The notes under the pieces were generated by a model, which was not told where the DNA came from, did not search any database, and saw only the letters and a list, made by a program, of their open reading frames with translations. DNA of 64,000 bases. Source: UBA6623 sp965217195. Lineage in GTDB: Bacteria > Acidobacteriota > Terriglobia > Bryobacterales > UBA6623. The stretch lies in contig CBDCHL010000004.1 in assembly GCA_965217195.1 (NCBI GenBank), positions 620,001 through 684,000 of the forward strand, given 5' to 3'. Both the position numbers and the translations under genes were made by a program. The first letter of the stretch is position 1. Each line of letters starts with the position of its first letter. Of this stretch, positions 54,088 through 63,800 are shown piece after piece.

Positions 54088-54105
54088 TGTGCCAGAAATG
54101 TGCCA
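54088..54105 (+). promoter_or_regulatory. Paired TGTGCCA repeats near attR (candidate integrase arm sites)
   Basis: TGTGCCA-GAAA-TGTGCCA, the same heptamers with the same 11-bp spacing as at 18067-18084, 76 bp inside the attR core and upstream of ssb. Confidence 0.5.
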
Positions 54106-54181
54106 CGGATATGCATTTTCGGCCTTTCTGGCGCTTCTGCCATCTATAAGAATCAGTAACTTACGGGTGCTCAGTATGGGC

Positions 54182-54210
54182 TGGGGGTTCGAGTCCCCCT
54201 CTCCGCACCA
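54182..54210. repeat. attR core: duplicated tRNA-Leu 3' end
   Basis: 29 bp identical to 17992-18020. No tRNA 5' half precedes it, so it is a remnant created by integration. It marks the right boundary of the island. Confidence 0.92.
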
Positions 54211-54485
54211 GTCAGTTCAACAACTTGGCCATTTCCTTGCGACTCTCCGATCCAAGATCCACCAAGTTGTCGCTCAACAACGCGGCGTGATAACTACCGA
54301 GCGGTGTGTCTGAGAAGTCTGAGTCTCGTACGAAAGCATGCGGAGCATCTTCGAGGAATCAGCAGACGCGCGACAGGAAGCGTAGGCTTAGGGAATCAGC
54401 TCACGCGCTGAGCACGGCCGGGCACGGGCGCGAACACCGCCGGGGCGGCTACGGTGCATGCCGGAGCACGAGAGTCGGAATCGTG

Positions 54486-54704
54486 ATGCGCGTGGTGCTC
54501 TGCCTTGTTCTAATTCTCCCACTAACAGCTTCCGCCGCCGAACCAGCCAAGTTTTTTGAGACGGAAGTGCGGCCGTTGCTCTCCGTTAAATGCTTCGCTT
54601 GCCACACGCAAACCAAGATGGGCGGCCTGGAGATGGTCTCCCGCGCCGCATTACTCAAAGGCAGAAACTCCGGTCCCGCCGTCGAGCCCCTGAGAGATCG
54701 GTGA
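54486..54704 (+). pseudogene. Truncated PSD1/planctomycete cytochrome c gene (5' end only)
   Basis: 72 residues: signal peptide (VVLCLVLILPLTASAAEPAK), then FFETEVRPLLSVKCFACHTQ with haem motif CFACH and ALLKGRNSGPAV, matching the start of the intact island protein at 41214-43742. It stops after LRDR where the family continues for 700 residues. It is on the chromosomal side of attR. Confidence 0.8.
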
Positions 54705-54735
54705 CGGAGAGATCGGTGGAAGAGATCGGTGACAG
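54692..54735. repeat. Triple GAGATCGGTG microrepeat
   Basis: GAGATCGGTG occurs three times with 13-14 bp periodicity at the point where the PSD1 fragment loses similarity. This may mark the breakage site. The following 54736-55013 shows no gene. Confidence 0.6.
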
Positions 54736-55013
54736 GCCCCGAATACAGTAAGCGCGGTAATGACGACCAGACGATCGCGCCTGACCGCTGCCTCAAGTGT
54801 GGCCTCGACGGGCGCCGTCATCCTTTTTCACCCGATCATGTTCCCCGAATTCGGGGTATGGCTTGTCTGCGCCACGTCGAAACCGGCCCCTTTCGGAGGT
54901 CACGCGCCAAGCCATGCTGTGAGCCTTGATCTTTCGCGGATCAGCCCATCCTGACTGAAGTGGTGAACACAAAAATGGGCCCATGGCCTCTTCGTTGCGC
55001 TCCCGCGCTTTGA

Positions 55014-55124
55014 ATCTTCGAACGCCATCTCCATATCACCCGTCACCGAGGTCGTACCTAGTCCGATTGATCTTCGAACGCCATCTCCATATCACCCGTC
55101 ACCGAGGTCGTACCTAGTCCGATT
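55014..55124. repeat. Tandem duplication of 55 bp at the DUF1326 3' end
   Basis: A 55-bp unit beginning ATCTTCGAACGCCATCTCCA is repeated perfectly with 1 bp between copies (55014-55068 and 55070-55124). The duplication supplies the present stop codon of the DUF1326 gene. Confidence 0.9.
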
Positions 55125-55651
55125 TCTGCGTAGGTAAACTCGAAACTGCCACTAGGACGTGCCAGCGCAATGTGGAACGGTTGGCCGTTAAGCTCGTTGA
55201 TTATCGGTTTGCCGCTGCTCCTCATGATGCCCGGTATGTCAACCCTTGCGGTTCTGAGTTCCAAGTTCGCTTCGAGACCAATCGGCAGGAACAATGTCTC
55301 GCAAAATTCCGAGCATGTGGACGCGAATACGGAGAACAAATTGCTCAGTGGTTCGCATGCCTCGCCTGAGATAATTGTTTCAAGTGCGACCCGTTGAGCT
55401 TCATCTGCACGTTCGTCGATAACAATCTGGCGTTTGCCATTTCCCTCCGCGATTTCGCCAGGCCACTTGTACAGCCCCGCCCAATTCAGCCCAGCGAGCG
55501 GCGTATCGTTGAAATGACCTTCTACGATGTTACCGACGAAGGCCGACTGACAATAGCCATAGGTGCTCGGCAAGTTGAACTGGCAACCACAATTCACAGC
55601 GCAATTGCAGTTATCGTAAGTTTCGCTCTTGAATAGCCATTGATTAGCCAT
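55058..55651 (-). CDS. DUF1326-domain protein
   Basis: 197 residues. The Cys-rich start SETYDNCNCAVNCGCQFNLP is diagnostic of DUF1326, and the end VTGDMEMAFED is the usual C-terminal region. The final residues QSD come from the junction of the tandem duplication. The family's function is unknown; the cysteine cluster suggests metal binding. No clear neighbours. Confidence 0.85.
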   Translation of the reverse strand: MANQWLFKSETYDNCNCAVNCGCQFNLPSTYGYCQSAFVGNIVEGHFNDTPLAGLNWAGLYKWPGEIAEGNGKRQIVIDERADEAQRVALETIISGEACEPLSNLFSVFASTCSEFCETLFLPIGLEANLELRTARVDIPGIMRSSGKPIINELNGQPFHIALARPSGSFEFTYAEIGLGTTSVTGDMEMAFEDQSD

Positions 55652-55861
55652 CTCGCCCGATCCTCCCCTAATCCGTCATCTGTCGTACGTTTAAAAGGTA
55701 TCCTGGGGCGTCTCCGATGTCTAGGCCGGGATTCCCATTTTGGCTCTGGGGTCCGCACCACTGCTGAAAGAGTGGAAACCGCCACCGTCACCCTTCGAAT
55801 CCCGGTCAAGAGATTCGACGGGCACGGCGGTGCTTCCTTTGGGGGGGAAGGTCCAATTTGA

Positions 55862-56605
55862 TTAGTAACTGATATTCAAATTAACTCCGGCGATAGAACC
55901 GGTGTAATAGAAACATCCGTCACATGTCCTCAAACTACTGTCTCCCGTAATGTAGGTATAAAACGGCTGTAGCGTTACGTTGGTTCCCATGGGCAGGTCG
56001 AGCGCCACGCCGAGCATCACGTCACTTACCGCTGTCTTTTCAATCCATTGACCTTGGTTGAGACCGATCGATGCCGACAGGTTCAAAGCCACGCCGCTGC
56101 CCGCATCCACCGAATGGCCGACGCCGAAGTTGTAGTACATGCCGTCGCCGTTGTGCATATCGCCATACACGCCGAAGCTCGGCTGCAGAATCGTATCCAC
56201 CGAGATTGCGCCGTAGATTTCATTCGAATAACGGCCTTCACGGAAGTTCGGAAAGGCGTAATTGATATAGCCCACGTTGACCGAAACTTTGTCGTTCAGC
56301 GCAAAGCCGTAGTCGAGCGTAAGATCGTGTTCGGTCCAGTGATTCCCCGCGATGCCGCTGTCTCCGAACGCGGTGTGGGCGACGTTGCTCCACGAAGAGA
56401 TGGAGAATCCGCCGTAGCTGAACCCGATGCCCGGCTGCATCGACGCGGTGTTGCTCAGGTTTTGACCGCGCCAGATATACTTGCTCGTGAAAGCGTTGTC
56501 AAACGAAATGCTCCAGGGCTTTTCCTCATCCTGTGCCTGCGCGCTGACGACTCCCAACGACGTCGCCAACGAAATGATAATTAAAAGTGTCTTAATCTTT
56601 TTCAC
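55862..56605 (-). CDS. TorF-family putative porin / outer-membrane protein
   Basis: 247 residues from a GTG at 56605. Signal peptide (KTLLIIISLATSLGVVSAQA) followed by the family start WSISFDNAFTSKYIWRGQNL and a beta-barrel pattern of alternating residues (HDLTLDYGFALNDKVSVNVG). The end VNLNISY fits an outer-membrane C-terminal strand although it ends in Tyr. Probable passive diffusion channel. The frame opens upstream of the GTG without a signal peptide. Confidence 0.75.
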   Translation of the reverse strand: MKKIKTLLIIISLATSLGVVSAQAQDEEKPWSISFDNAFTSKYIWRGQNLSNTASMQPGIGFSYGGFSISSWSNVAHTAFGDSGIAGNHWTEHDLTLDYGFALNDKVSVNVGYINYAFPNFREGRYSNEIYGAISVDTILQPSFGVYGDMHNGDGMYYNFGVGHSVDAGSGVALNLSASIGLNQGQWIEKTAVSDVMLGVALDLPMGTNVTLQPFYTYITGDSSLRTCDGCFYYTGSIAGVNLNISY

Positions 56606-56996
56606 TGCTGACCACCTGATCCCTTCGTCTCTGCACAAAGCGGCCCATTCGCGGGCCCGTGTTTTGGCGGTTCAAATCGACTGGGAAGTTCCCGGTTTAA
56701 GCGGGAAGACCGCGTGGTTGGGGAGAGTCGTCTTGGAGATTCCTCAACCGTCAACCTCACTCTAAGCCACATCCCACAACACAGCAAGAAGATAATTGTT
56801 ATCGGCACGATAGAAAAACTTTTGTGACTTCCGCGGCCCCGAATAGCAGTTGGAAGTCCTTGGTTCTGCGAGGTTTCGGCGTCGAGACCATGGGCCTGCA
56901 AAGCGTGTTGCGGCGGCGGACGGCCGGGGAAAATTCGGCAGGCTCCGAGGCAACGCCGGCTCGCCGCGGGTGGTTCCCGCAATAAGATAGAGGTCC
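56606..56996. other. Divergent intergenic region
   Basis: 391 bases between the divergent porin and SGNH genes, expected to hold both promoters. It is locally AT-richer near 56780-56830, but I could not assign a convincing -35/-10 pair. Confidence 0.35.
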
Positions 56997-58178
56997 ATGC
57001 CGCGGCGCCCGCACAAAATTCGGCAATACCTGGCCATGGTTGTGATCAGCATTCTCGCGGCGATCCTCTTGGCCGAGTGGATCCTGTCGACGCGAGCCCA
57101 GGGCAGCCTGACGATCCCCTTCTACAATCGCCTATACCCCTATGTGATGTTCCGGCCGCACGAGAACACCCGCTTCATCAGCCACGATGTCAAGTTGGCG
57201 TCGAACATCATGTCCCGCAACAAGCGGGTAGTCCATCACTTCACCAACCAAGACGGCCTGCGCGTCGAAGCGCTGGACTACGATTTGCCCAAACAAAAAC
57301 CCGTTGGCGAATGGCGCGCAGCGGTACTGGGGTCGTCGGCGGTGCAGTTGGGAACGACCTACAAAGACTCCCTGCCGGGCGCCTTGCGGACCGTGCTGCG
57401 CGAGCGTTACCCTGACCGCCACATCGAGGTCATCAACGCCGGCATTCAGTCAGCGGTTTCGCGGCAGACGATCGCCCACCTGCTCTTCACCGTGAAGGAC
57501 TACCACCCGGATCTGGTCATCCTCTACGACGGATTCAACGACTTGATGCTGCCGCTCAACTACGAATCGCGCCCGAACTTCCCCTACAACTTCCAGACGC
57601 TTGAGGCCGCCTGGGAACAATATCGCGATGAGCACCAAGCACCCTTCCGGCAATTGATCTTGGACCGCAGTCACCTCTACGAAGCGTTGCGTGCGCGCCT
57701 CGGCGACGACGGGAAACGCAAGCCCGGCCTCCATGTGGGCCCGAACGCTCTATCGCCCGAAGAGATTCTCAAAGATCCCGAGTGGGTGCGAAGGCACGTG
57801 ATGTCGTACCTTTCGAACTGGGAAAAGCTGATTCAGTTGTCGCGTGCCTATGGCTTCCGCGCAGTCTGCGTACTACAGCCGACCGCGGTCCTCGACCCTG
57901 CTTTCGGCCCGCGCATCACCGCCGATGGGTACGGGCTTGAGCCGGCGCGGGCCGCCGCTTGGGTCCAAGCCTTAACGTTCGTCTATAAAGAGGCTTCACG
58001 ACAGGTCGAGCAATTGCAAGACCGCTACCCTGAGGTAACCGTGTTGGATTTCAGCCGCGCCCTATCACCGAGCGAAGAGCATTTTTGGGACGTCGTCCAC
58101 GTCTACGACGAGACCAACCGCCTGCTCGCCGGCAAGTTACTCGCCCGGACAGGAACATTGCAGCGGCTTGACGACTAG
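56997..58178 (+). CDS. Membrane-anchored SGNH/GDSL-type hydrolase
   Basis: 393 residues. An N-terminal transmembrane helix (LAMVVISILAAILLAEWILS) anchors an SGNH-like domain: block I VLGSSAVQLG with the likely Ser nucleophile, block III LVILYDGFNDLMLPLNY with the Asn, and a C-terminal Asp-x-x-His in FWDVVHVYDETNRLLA. Acts on esters or acylated glycans outside the cytoplasm. Alternative: an acyltransferase of the DHHW/AlgX-like group. Confidence 0.8.
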   Translation: MPRRPHKIRQYLAMVVISILAAILLAEWILSTRAQGSLTIPFYNRLYPYVMFRPHENTRFISHDVKLASNIMSRNKRVVHHFTNQDGLRVEALDYDLPKQKPVGEWRAAVLGSSAVQLGTTYKDSLPGALRTVLRERYPDRHIEVINAGIQSAVSRQTIAHLLFTVKDYHPDLVILYDGFNDLMLPLNYESRPNFPYNFQTLEAAWEQYRDEHQAPFRQLILDRSHLYEALRARLGDDGKRKPGLHVGPNALSPEEILKDPEWVRRHVMSYLSNWEKLIQLSRAYGFRAVCVLQPTAVLDPAFGPRITADGYGLEPARAAAWVQALTFVYKEASRQVEQLQDRYPEVTVLDFSRALSPSEEHFWDVVHVYDETNRLLAGKLLARTGTLQRLDD

Positions 58179-58474
58179 CCGCCGGTCATGCGAACACCCA
58201 CGTTTTGGCGCTGACCGGGACCAAGTACGCCGTGCTTACGCGCCTTGTCTTCTTCCGATAGGCCGGTCGTTTACGGCCGGCGAACGAACCCCACTCCGCT
58301 GTCGGCTGCGCGGAAAATTCGAGGACGATTCGCAGACTCGCTCCGGCTCCGCCCGATCTCGCGGATCGATGTCGCGCGCCTGTCGCCAACCACCGTCGCC
58401 GGCCGATTGATCTGGTAGAGTGTCGGCCGAGGAGGTGATTGGCCTGGCAGTACAGGCAGTTTCAGAATAGGCTC

Positions 58475-59950
58475 ATGAAGGTTCGATCGATCAACTTCCG
58501 TTTCTCTTTCTACTTCGTCCTTTTCAACTCGGCGTTGTTGTCGTTTTCCGTCACGGACCCGGGCGAGAAGCTCCAGGCAGCCGATTGGCCCCAGTTCCGC
58601 GGACCGGAGGGCTCGGGGATCTCCGAATCCGGAGCACCCCCGGTAGAATTCGGCCCGAACCGCAACGTCATCTGGAAAACGACCCTGCCGCCCGGCCATT
58701 CCTCGCCGGTGTTGACCGAAGATCACATCTTCGTCACGGCCTTCGAAGACGAAAAGCTCCTGACCATAGCCCTCGACCGCGAGTCCGGCCGGATCCTGTG
58801 GCGACGTGAAGCCCCACGCCCGCGCCGAGAATCATTTCAAAGAACTCACGGTCCGGCTTCGCCCACCCCGGTGACCGACGGCGAAAACGTCTATGCCTTT
58901 TTCGGGGACTTCGGGCTCCTTTCCTACGGCCCCGACGGCGGGGAGCGCTGGCGGCTTCCCCTAGGCCCGTTCAACAATGCCAACGGCCACGGGTCTTCGC
59001 CCATCCTGGCCGACGGGCTCTTGATTCTACTGTGCGATCAAGACTCCGATTCCTATGTCATCGCCGTCGATCAGGCGACCGGCAAGGTGCGCTGGAAAAC
59101 GGACCGTCCCGAGGTCAGCCGAAGCTACGCAACACCCGGCGTATTTCGCCCCGCCGACGGCCCGGCCGAGTTGATCGTCCCAGGGACCTACGTCGTTGTT
59201 TCTTACGATCTGCAAAGCGGCGAAAAGCTGTGGTGGGTGACCGGCATGGCTTGGCAGTTGAAATCGGTCCCACTGTTTGACGGGAACATGATCTACATCA
59301 ACGCCTGGGAAATCGGTGGCGACCCGGGACAGGAGAAAGACCCACCCCCGCCCTTCGAGGAAATTCTGAAACAGCACGACGCCAACGGCAACGGCGTCCT
59401 CGACCGCGCGGAGGCCCCGTACGCGCGCCTCAAAAAAGACTACCCTTGGTCGGAAGCCGACTTCGACAAAGACGGCGTCCTGGACGACGGGGACTGGCGT
59501 CTCTACATCGCCTGGAGCACGGCCATCAACAACTTCGTCGCCATTCGCCACGACGGCCGACGCGGTGACCTCACCAGAACCAACGTGCTGTGGCGCTACC
59601 GCAAGTCGCTCCCGAACACGCCTTCACCGCTGCTCTATCGGAACGTGCTGTGGCTGGTGAAAGACGGCGGCATTGTCACGACCCTCGACCCCAGGGACGG
59701 CCGCGCCATCAAACAGGGGCGGCTGCGGAACGCAATCGACAAGTATTGGGCCTCGCCGGTGGCGGCCAACGGCGCCGTCTACATGACCAGCGAGAGCTGC
59801 AAGGTGAGCGTCCTCGAACCCGAAGGGCAGTGGAAAGTACGGGTCACCAATTCATTCGACGATCAGTGCTTCGCGACACCTGCAATCGCCGACGGGAAGA
59901 TCTACTTCCGAACGCTGAGCACGCTGTACTGCCTCGGCGAAAACCGCTGA
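58475..59950 (+). CDS. PQQ-like beta-propeller protein with inserted EF-hands
   Basis: 491 residues from the ATG at 58475 with a signal peptide (FYFVLFNSALLSFSV). Propeller repeats include ADWPQFRGPEGSGISESGAP, VIWKTTLPPGHSSPVL, SGRILWRREAP, TGKVRWKTDRP and NVLWRYRKSLPNTPSP. Between blades two Ca-binding EF-hand loops occur: DANGNGVLDRAE and DKDGVLDDGDW. Common in planctomycetes and acidobacteria; usually not a true dehydrogenase. Role unknown, perhaps a secreted scaffold. Confidence 0.85.
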   Translation: MKVRSINFRFSFYFVLFNSALLSFSVTDPGEKLQAADWPQFRGPEGSGISESGAPPVEFGPNRNVIWKTTLPPGHSSPVLTEDHIFVTAFEDEKLLTIALDRESGRILWRREAPRPRRESFQRTHGPASPTPVTDGENVYAFFGDFGLLSYGPDGGERWRLPLGPFNNANGHGSSPILADGLLILLCDQDSDSYVIAVDQATGKVRWKTDRPEVSRSYATPGVFRPADGPAELIVPGTYVVVSYDLQSGEKLWWVTGMAWQLKSVPLFDGNMIYINAWEIGGDPGQEKDPPPPFEEILKQHDANGNGVLDRAEAPYARLKKDYPWSEADFDKDGVLDDGDWRLYIAWSTAINNFVAIRHDGRRGDLTRTNVLWRYRKSLPNTPSPLLYRNVLWLVKDGGIVTTLDPRDGRAIKQGRLRNAIDKYWASPVAANGAVYMTSESCKVSVLEPEGQWKVRVTNSFDDQCFATPAIADGKIYFRTLSTLYCLGENR

Positions 59951-59995
59951 GCATCGCAATCACACTCGTCGCGTATCTCGATAGCCGGCTGCAGC

Positions 59996-60718
59996 TCAAG
60001 ACGGCGCCGCGCCGCCCGGCCGCACGCCTGCTTCAATAACAGCCTGCACACGGTTCATCAATTCCGCGCGTTGCTCGCTCGTTAGCCCCCGCGTCGGAAC
60101 CGGCTCATGGAAGACCAGTTCGACCTCTCCCGGTCTCATGTGCGCCGAGCCCTTAGGCATCAACTCCCGTGCGCCGCGAACGCTGATCGGGACGATCGGC
60201 GCCTGAGCCTCGATCGCAATCGTGAAAGATCCGGGCCGAAAAGGCAGCAGACTGCCGGCGGGGCTGCGTGTACCCTCGGGAAAAACCAGCAGCGAAATCT
60301 CTTCGTTCTTGAGCGCCGCGACGGAGGCTTCGAGCGCTTTGCGCCGCGACTTTCGGTCTTTGCGATCGACGTAGATAAACCCACCCAACTTCATCACGTA
60401 GCCAAGCAGAGGGATCCGTCCCAGCTCCTTCTTCAGAATGATCGCGATGCGCGGCAGGACCATAAACAACGCCGCCGGCTCAATATTGCTGACATGGTTG
60501 CTAACGAAGACCGCGGGCAATTCCCGGCGGGCATAGGCCTCATTGATCAACCGCACGCGCACCCCCGACAACCGTAGCGCGAGACGCACGCCGGTGCGTG
60601 CAGCCTGGTAAATCGGGCGGATGTCGCGGATCACCCACGTCAGCGGCACAAATATCAGCGTGGCCACCGTGACGTAGAGGATCAAGAACGGATAGACGAT
60701 CAGAAAGGCGCGCAGCAT
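59996..60718 (-). CDS. plsC: 1-acyl-sn-glycerol-3-phosphate acyltransferase (PlsC family)
   Basis: 240 residues from the ATG at 60718. Acylates lysophosphatidic acid in phospholipid synthesis. An N-terminal hydrophobic segment (FLIVYPFLILYVTVATLIFV) leads into motif I NHVSNIEP, then GFIYVDRKDR (motif II), LLVFPEGTRSPAG (motif III) and APIVPISVRG (motif IV). Motif I has Glu where the canonical HX4D has Asp, a conservative change of the catalytic dyad. The gene lies 86 bp after the ABC permease on the same strand. Confidence 0.9.
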   Translation of the reverse strand: MLRAFLIVYPFLILYVTVATLIFVPLTWVIRDIRPIYQAARTGVRLALRLSGVRVRLINEAYARRELPAVFVSNHVSNIEPAALFMVLPRIAIILKKELGRIPLLGYVMKLGGFIYVDRKDRKSRRKALEASVAALKNEEISLLVFPEGTRSPAGSLLPFRPGSFTIAIEAQAPIVPISVRGARELMPKGSAHMRPGEVELVFHEPVPTRGLTSEQRAELMNRVQAVIEAGVRPGGAAPS

Positions 60719-60804
60719 GGAAATGCGGATTGCGGAGCGAACTCTATTTTGGACGAGAGGGTCTATCCGGAGTGAACTCGGGACCAAGCTGGGGACTCTT
60801 GCAG

Positions 60805-63800
60805 CTACTCCCGGCGGAGCGACGCCAGTAGCGGTGTCTTGAGGCCGACGGCTACCGACGCCGCTCCCGCCGTCAGCCCGACCGCAACGATCGCAGCCAG
60901 CGTCAGCGAAAGCGAAACCCAAGGTGGTTCCGCCGAGCCGCCCAGCAGATGTGGCGCCACCGCCAACAACGCGGTCACCGTTCCGATCAAGACCCCGAAC
61001 ACCAACAAGAAACTATTCTCCGCCAACACCAACCAAGAAATCGAACGCTCCGAAAAACCAACGGCCTGCAACAGCGCCAGTTCCCTCCGCCGCTCGAGCA
61101 CATTACGCACCATGACCACACCCAAACCCAACGTCCCGAGCAGCAAGCCCAGTCCGCCCAAAGTCTGGAAAGTGCTCAGGTACGTATTCTCGACAATCAG
61201 ATAACCCGCCAAACGATCGGCCGTCGTCGCGGCGTCAAATCCTTGGTCGGCAAATTGCGTCTCCAGCAAGGTCCCGGCCTCGCGCGAATCGGTTTCAATC
61301 AAGAACTGGTTATACCCGCTGTGCCCCGGAAACAGGTCGAGAAAGTGCTCTTCCGACAGAATCAGCTGTGATTGAAATACACTCCGCGATAGCAGCCCTG
61401 CGATGACAAGACGACGAGGACGCCCCAACTCGTCTTCGATCTCCAGCGTATCGCCCAACCCCAGATGCAAGATCCACATCACGGAATTCATGTCGCCTAA
61501 AACTGGAATCGCGCCGTCGTCCCTTGTTGCGTCCAGCAAACGCCAAGGGTTTTCAGCTTCCTCGGAAGTCTCCGCGAGCGTCCCTTGAAAAGCAAACCCC
61601 CCGCGCGCGATCATTTCCGGCGGCGCGCCCAGCAGCGTCGGTTTCGAGGGACGGTAAAGATTCAAGCAACTGGCGTCCTCGCCCGGCTTGACTCGCAGCG
61701 AATAGACATCCATCGCCGGCAAACCCTCAGCCTCCGCCAACTGGTCGTGGTAGAGCGGCAAATCCGATTCGGCGATCCACCGAAATCCGCCGTCGCCCGA
61801 TGAAAAAGAAGGCTCCTGTGAGCTGACGTCGTGGCGATTCATGGCCACGGCAACGATCACAAACGTCGCGCTCGCCACCAACGCGGCGGAAAGCACGCTC
61901 CGGGTCGGGTAGCGCGCCCCGTTCCGAGCCCCCAGGCGCGTGATCGCCGCTCCGCCCTCGCCGGTGATGGTCGCGCCCGCGGGTTGCAGTAGGCGGTGGC
62001 GGAACCAAGCGAGGGCCGACACCAGCAAGAGTGCGCCGACGCCGAAAAACGCCCCGGCCGCCGCGGCGCCTCCCTGAGTCGCACCCGCTCCCAAGAGCAG
62101 CAAGGCCAAAACGGCGCAAACCCAAGCTGCGGTTCGCGCGCGTCGGCCTGTCTTTGCGGGCTCGAAGGTCCCGTCCCCCGAACCACCTGCCAGCATCGAA
62201 CGCGGACTCACGCGCGCAAGCTTTCGAACAGCAAACCAAATCGAAGCAAGCATCAAAAGCAACGCCCCGACGGCGCCGCCGGCAAGGCTCGCGGCAGTGA
62301 CGTGCAGTTCCAAGAACGACCCGCCCACCGCATCGCTCCACCACGTTCTCAATCCATAAACCATCAACGCCCCGTACCCCACCGCGCCCGGGATACCGAT
62401 CAAGCAACCGACCGCCGTCAACAGCGCGGCTTCTTTCAGCAGCAGGCCGCGCACGGTCGCTATCGTCTGTCCCGTCGAGAGTAACAGGCCGATCTCGCGT
62501 GAGCGGCGGTCGACGCCCAGCCGGAAAAGCAACGTCACCAGCATCGCCGCTGAGGCGATCAAGAACATGCTGAATCCGATAAAGAGACCGGAGAAGTCGG
62601 TCGCGCCACTCGAGGCGGCCAGCGCTTCCTGCTTCACCGGCCGAAACACGAGACCGTGGGCGGCGGGGTCGAGATGCCGCTTAAGCTCAGCTTCAAACTT
62701 GGCCGCCACGTCGGCGACAGACTGCCTCTCGCCTACGACAACCCGCACGGAGGTCAACTGACCGAAACGGCTGGTCCAAAGTGCCTTGGCCCGGTCGAGC
62801 GAAACAAAGGCCTTCGGAGCGGATCGATAACGGTCCCAATAGTCTTCGTCGATGTCGCGGATCAAGCTCAGATCCACGGGAAACGGCGGGTCCCAATCGC
62901 CCATGCTCTCGGCCTCGCTCATGCCCTGGTATCTGGGAGCCAGGCGCCGATCGGCTGCCAACCCCTCCAGTCGAACGACGCCCTTGAGCGTGAACTCCCG
63001 GCTCTCGGTATCAAGGGTCCCCCGCGGGCCGACCATGTAGTATTCGAGCGAAAGACGATCGCCCAACGAGGCCCGCAAATCCTTCGCCGCCCAGTCGTTC
63101 AGCAAAATCTCGTCGCCACCGAGACGCGGCGCCGGCCCTCCATTCACCAGTCGAAGCGCCCCCAAGGCCTGATCACCGCCGCCAAGCGCCGTTACAGTCG
63201 AATAAGGGAAACTGCGCTCGCCCAAGGCCGTGCGATTCGCCAAATACGTCAACACGGGGACGAAAGACACGCCGGCCGCTCGTGCGGCGCCCTCCGCGGC
63301 GGTAGCGGTCGCTGTTTCCAGAACAATACGATCCGTCGTCAGCGAAATCGCGCCGTCGTCGCTTGCAGCGACAGCCAGCCCCAAGTCATCGAGCTCCAGC
63401 GCCACATGCAATAGCTGGTTTAAGTCTTGGGGCGGCACCGCGATCATCTCCGGCGGTTGCGTGTCGGCGTCGGCGGTGACATCCGATAGCATCCCTCCCG
63501 CCGTCAAGATCGCGTTCACGCGGCCCTGCTGATCGAGCGCCCGTTGGAGCGTCTTGAGTGAAACGAAAACATTCGAAGGAAGCTGCTGACTCGGTGACAA
63601 CCCAAATCGCCCCAAGCCCCGGTCCGGAACGACGTCCGCCACCTCAAGACGCAGCGTCCGAACGTTATCCTCCTTCCGCCCCATCACCGATTCGCTCGGG
63701 ACCAAGGTGTCAGTCTGGAAGCGCAGCAACAGCGCATCGCCGGCCCCTATACCGATCTCGCGAGCCAGTGTTTCGTTAAGCAGAACCCGGCGATTCCCCG

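Larger units (their letters stand above)
18021..54210. mobile_element. Integrative element in tRNA-Leu(GAG), about 36.2 kb
   Basis: Bounded by 29-bp direct repeats of the tRNA-Leu 3' end. A tyrosine integrase gene lies 17 bp inside the left repeat and reads towards it, the classical layout of integrated plasmids and genomic islands. It contains a replication module (SF3 primase-helicase, type IIB topoisomerase, SSB, candidate origin), a second recombinase, numerous gene fragments and repeats, and metabolic cargo. No capsid, portal, terminase, relaxase or type IV secretion gene was recognised, so it looks like an integrated plasmid or satellite rather than a complete prophage or self-transmissible ICE. 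Nested older insertions within it are likely. Confidence 0.9.

Noticed and set aside
54088..54105. Remnant of a second integrase gene at attR
   Set aside because: Only about six residues resemble the integrase tail and the orientation relative to the att core is wrong for an adjacent integrase; paired binding sites explain both ends better, though a relic is not excluded.
18021..54210. Island as a complete prophage
   Set aside because: No terminase, portal, capsid, tail or lysis genes could be recognised among its frames.
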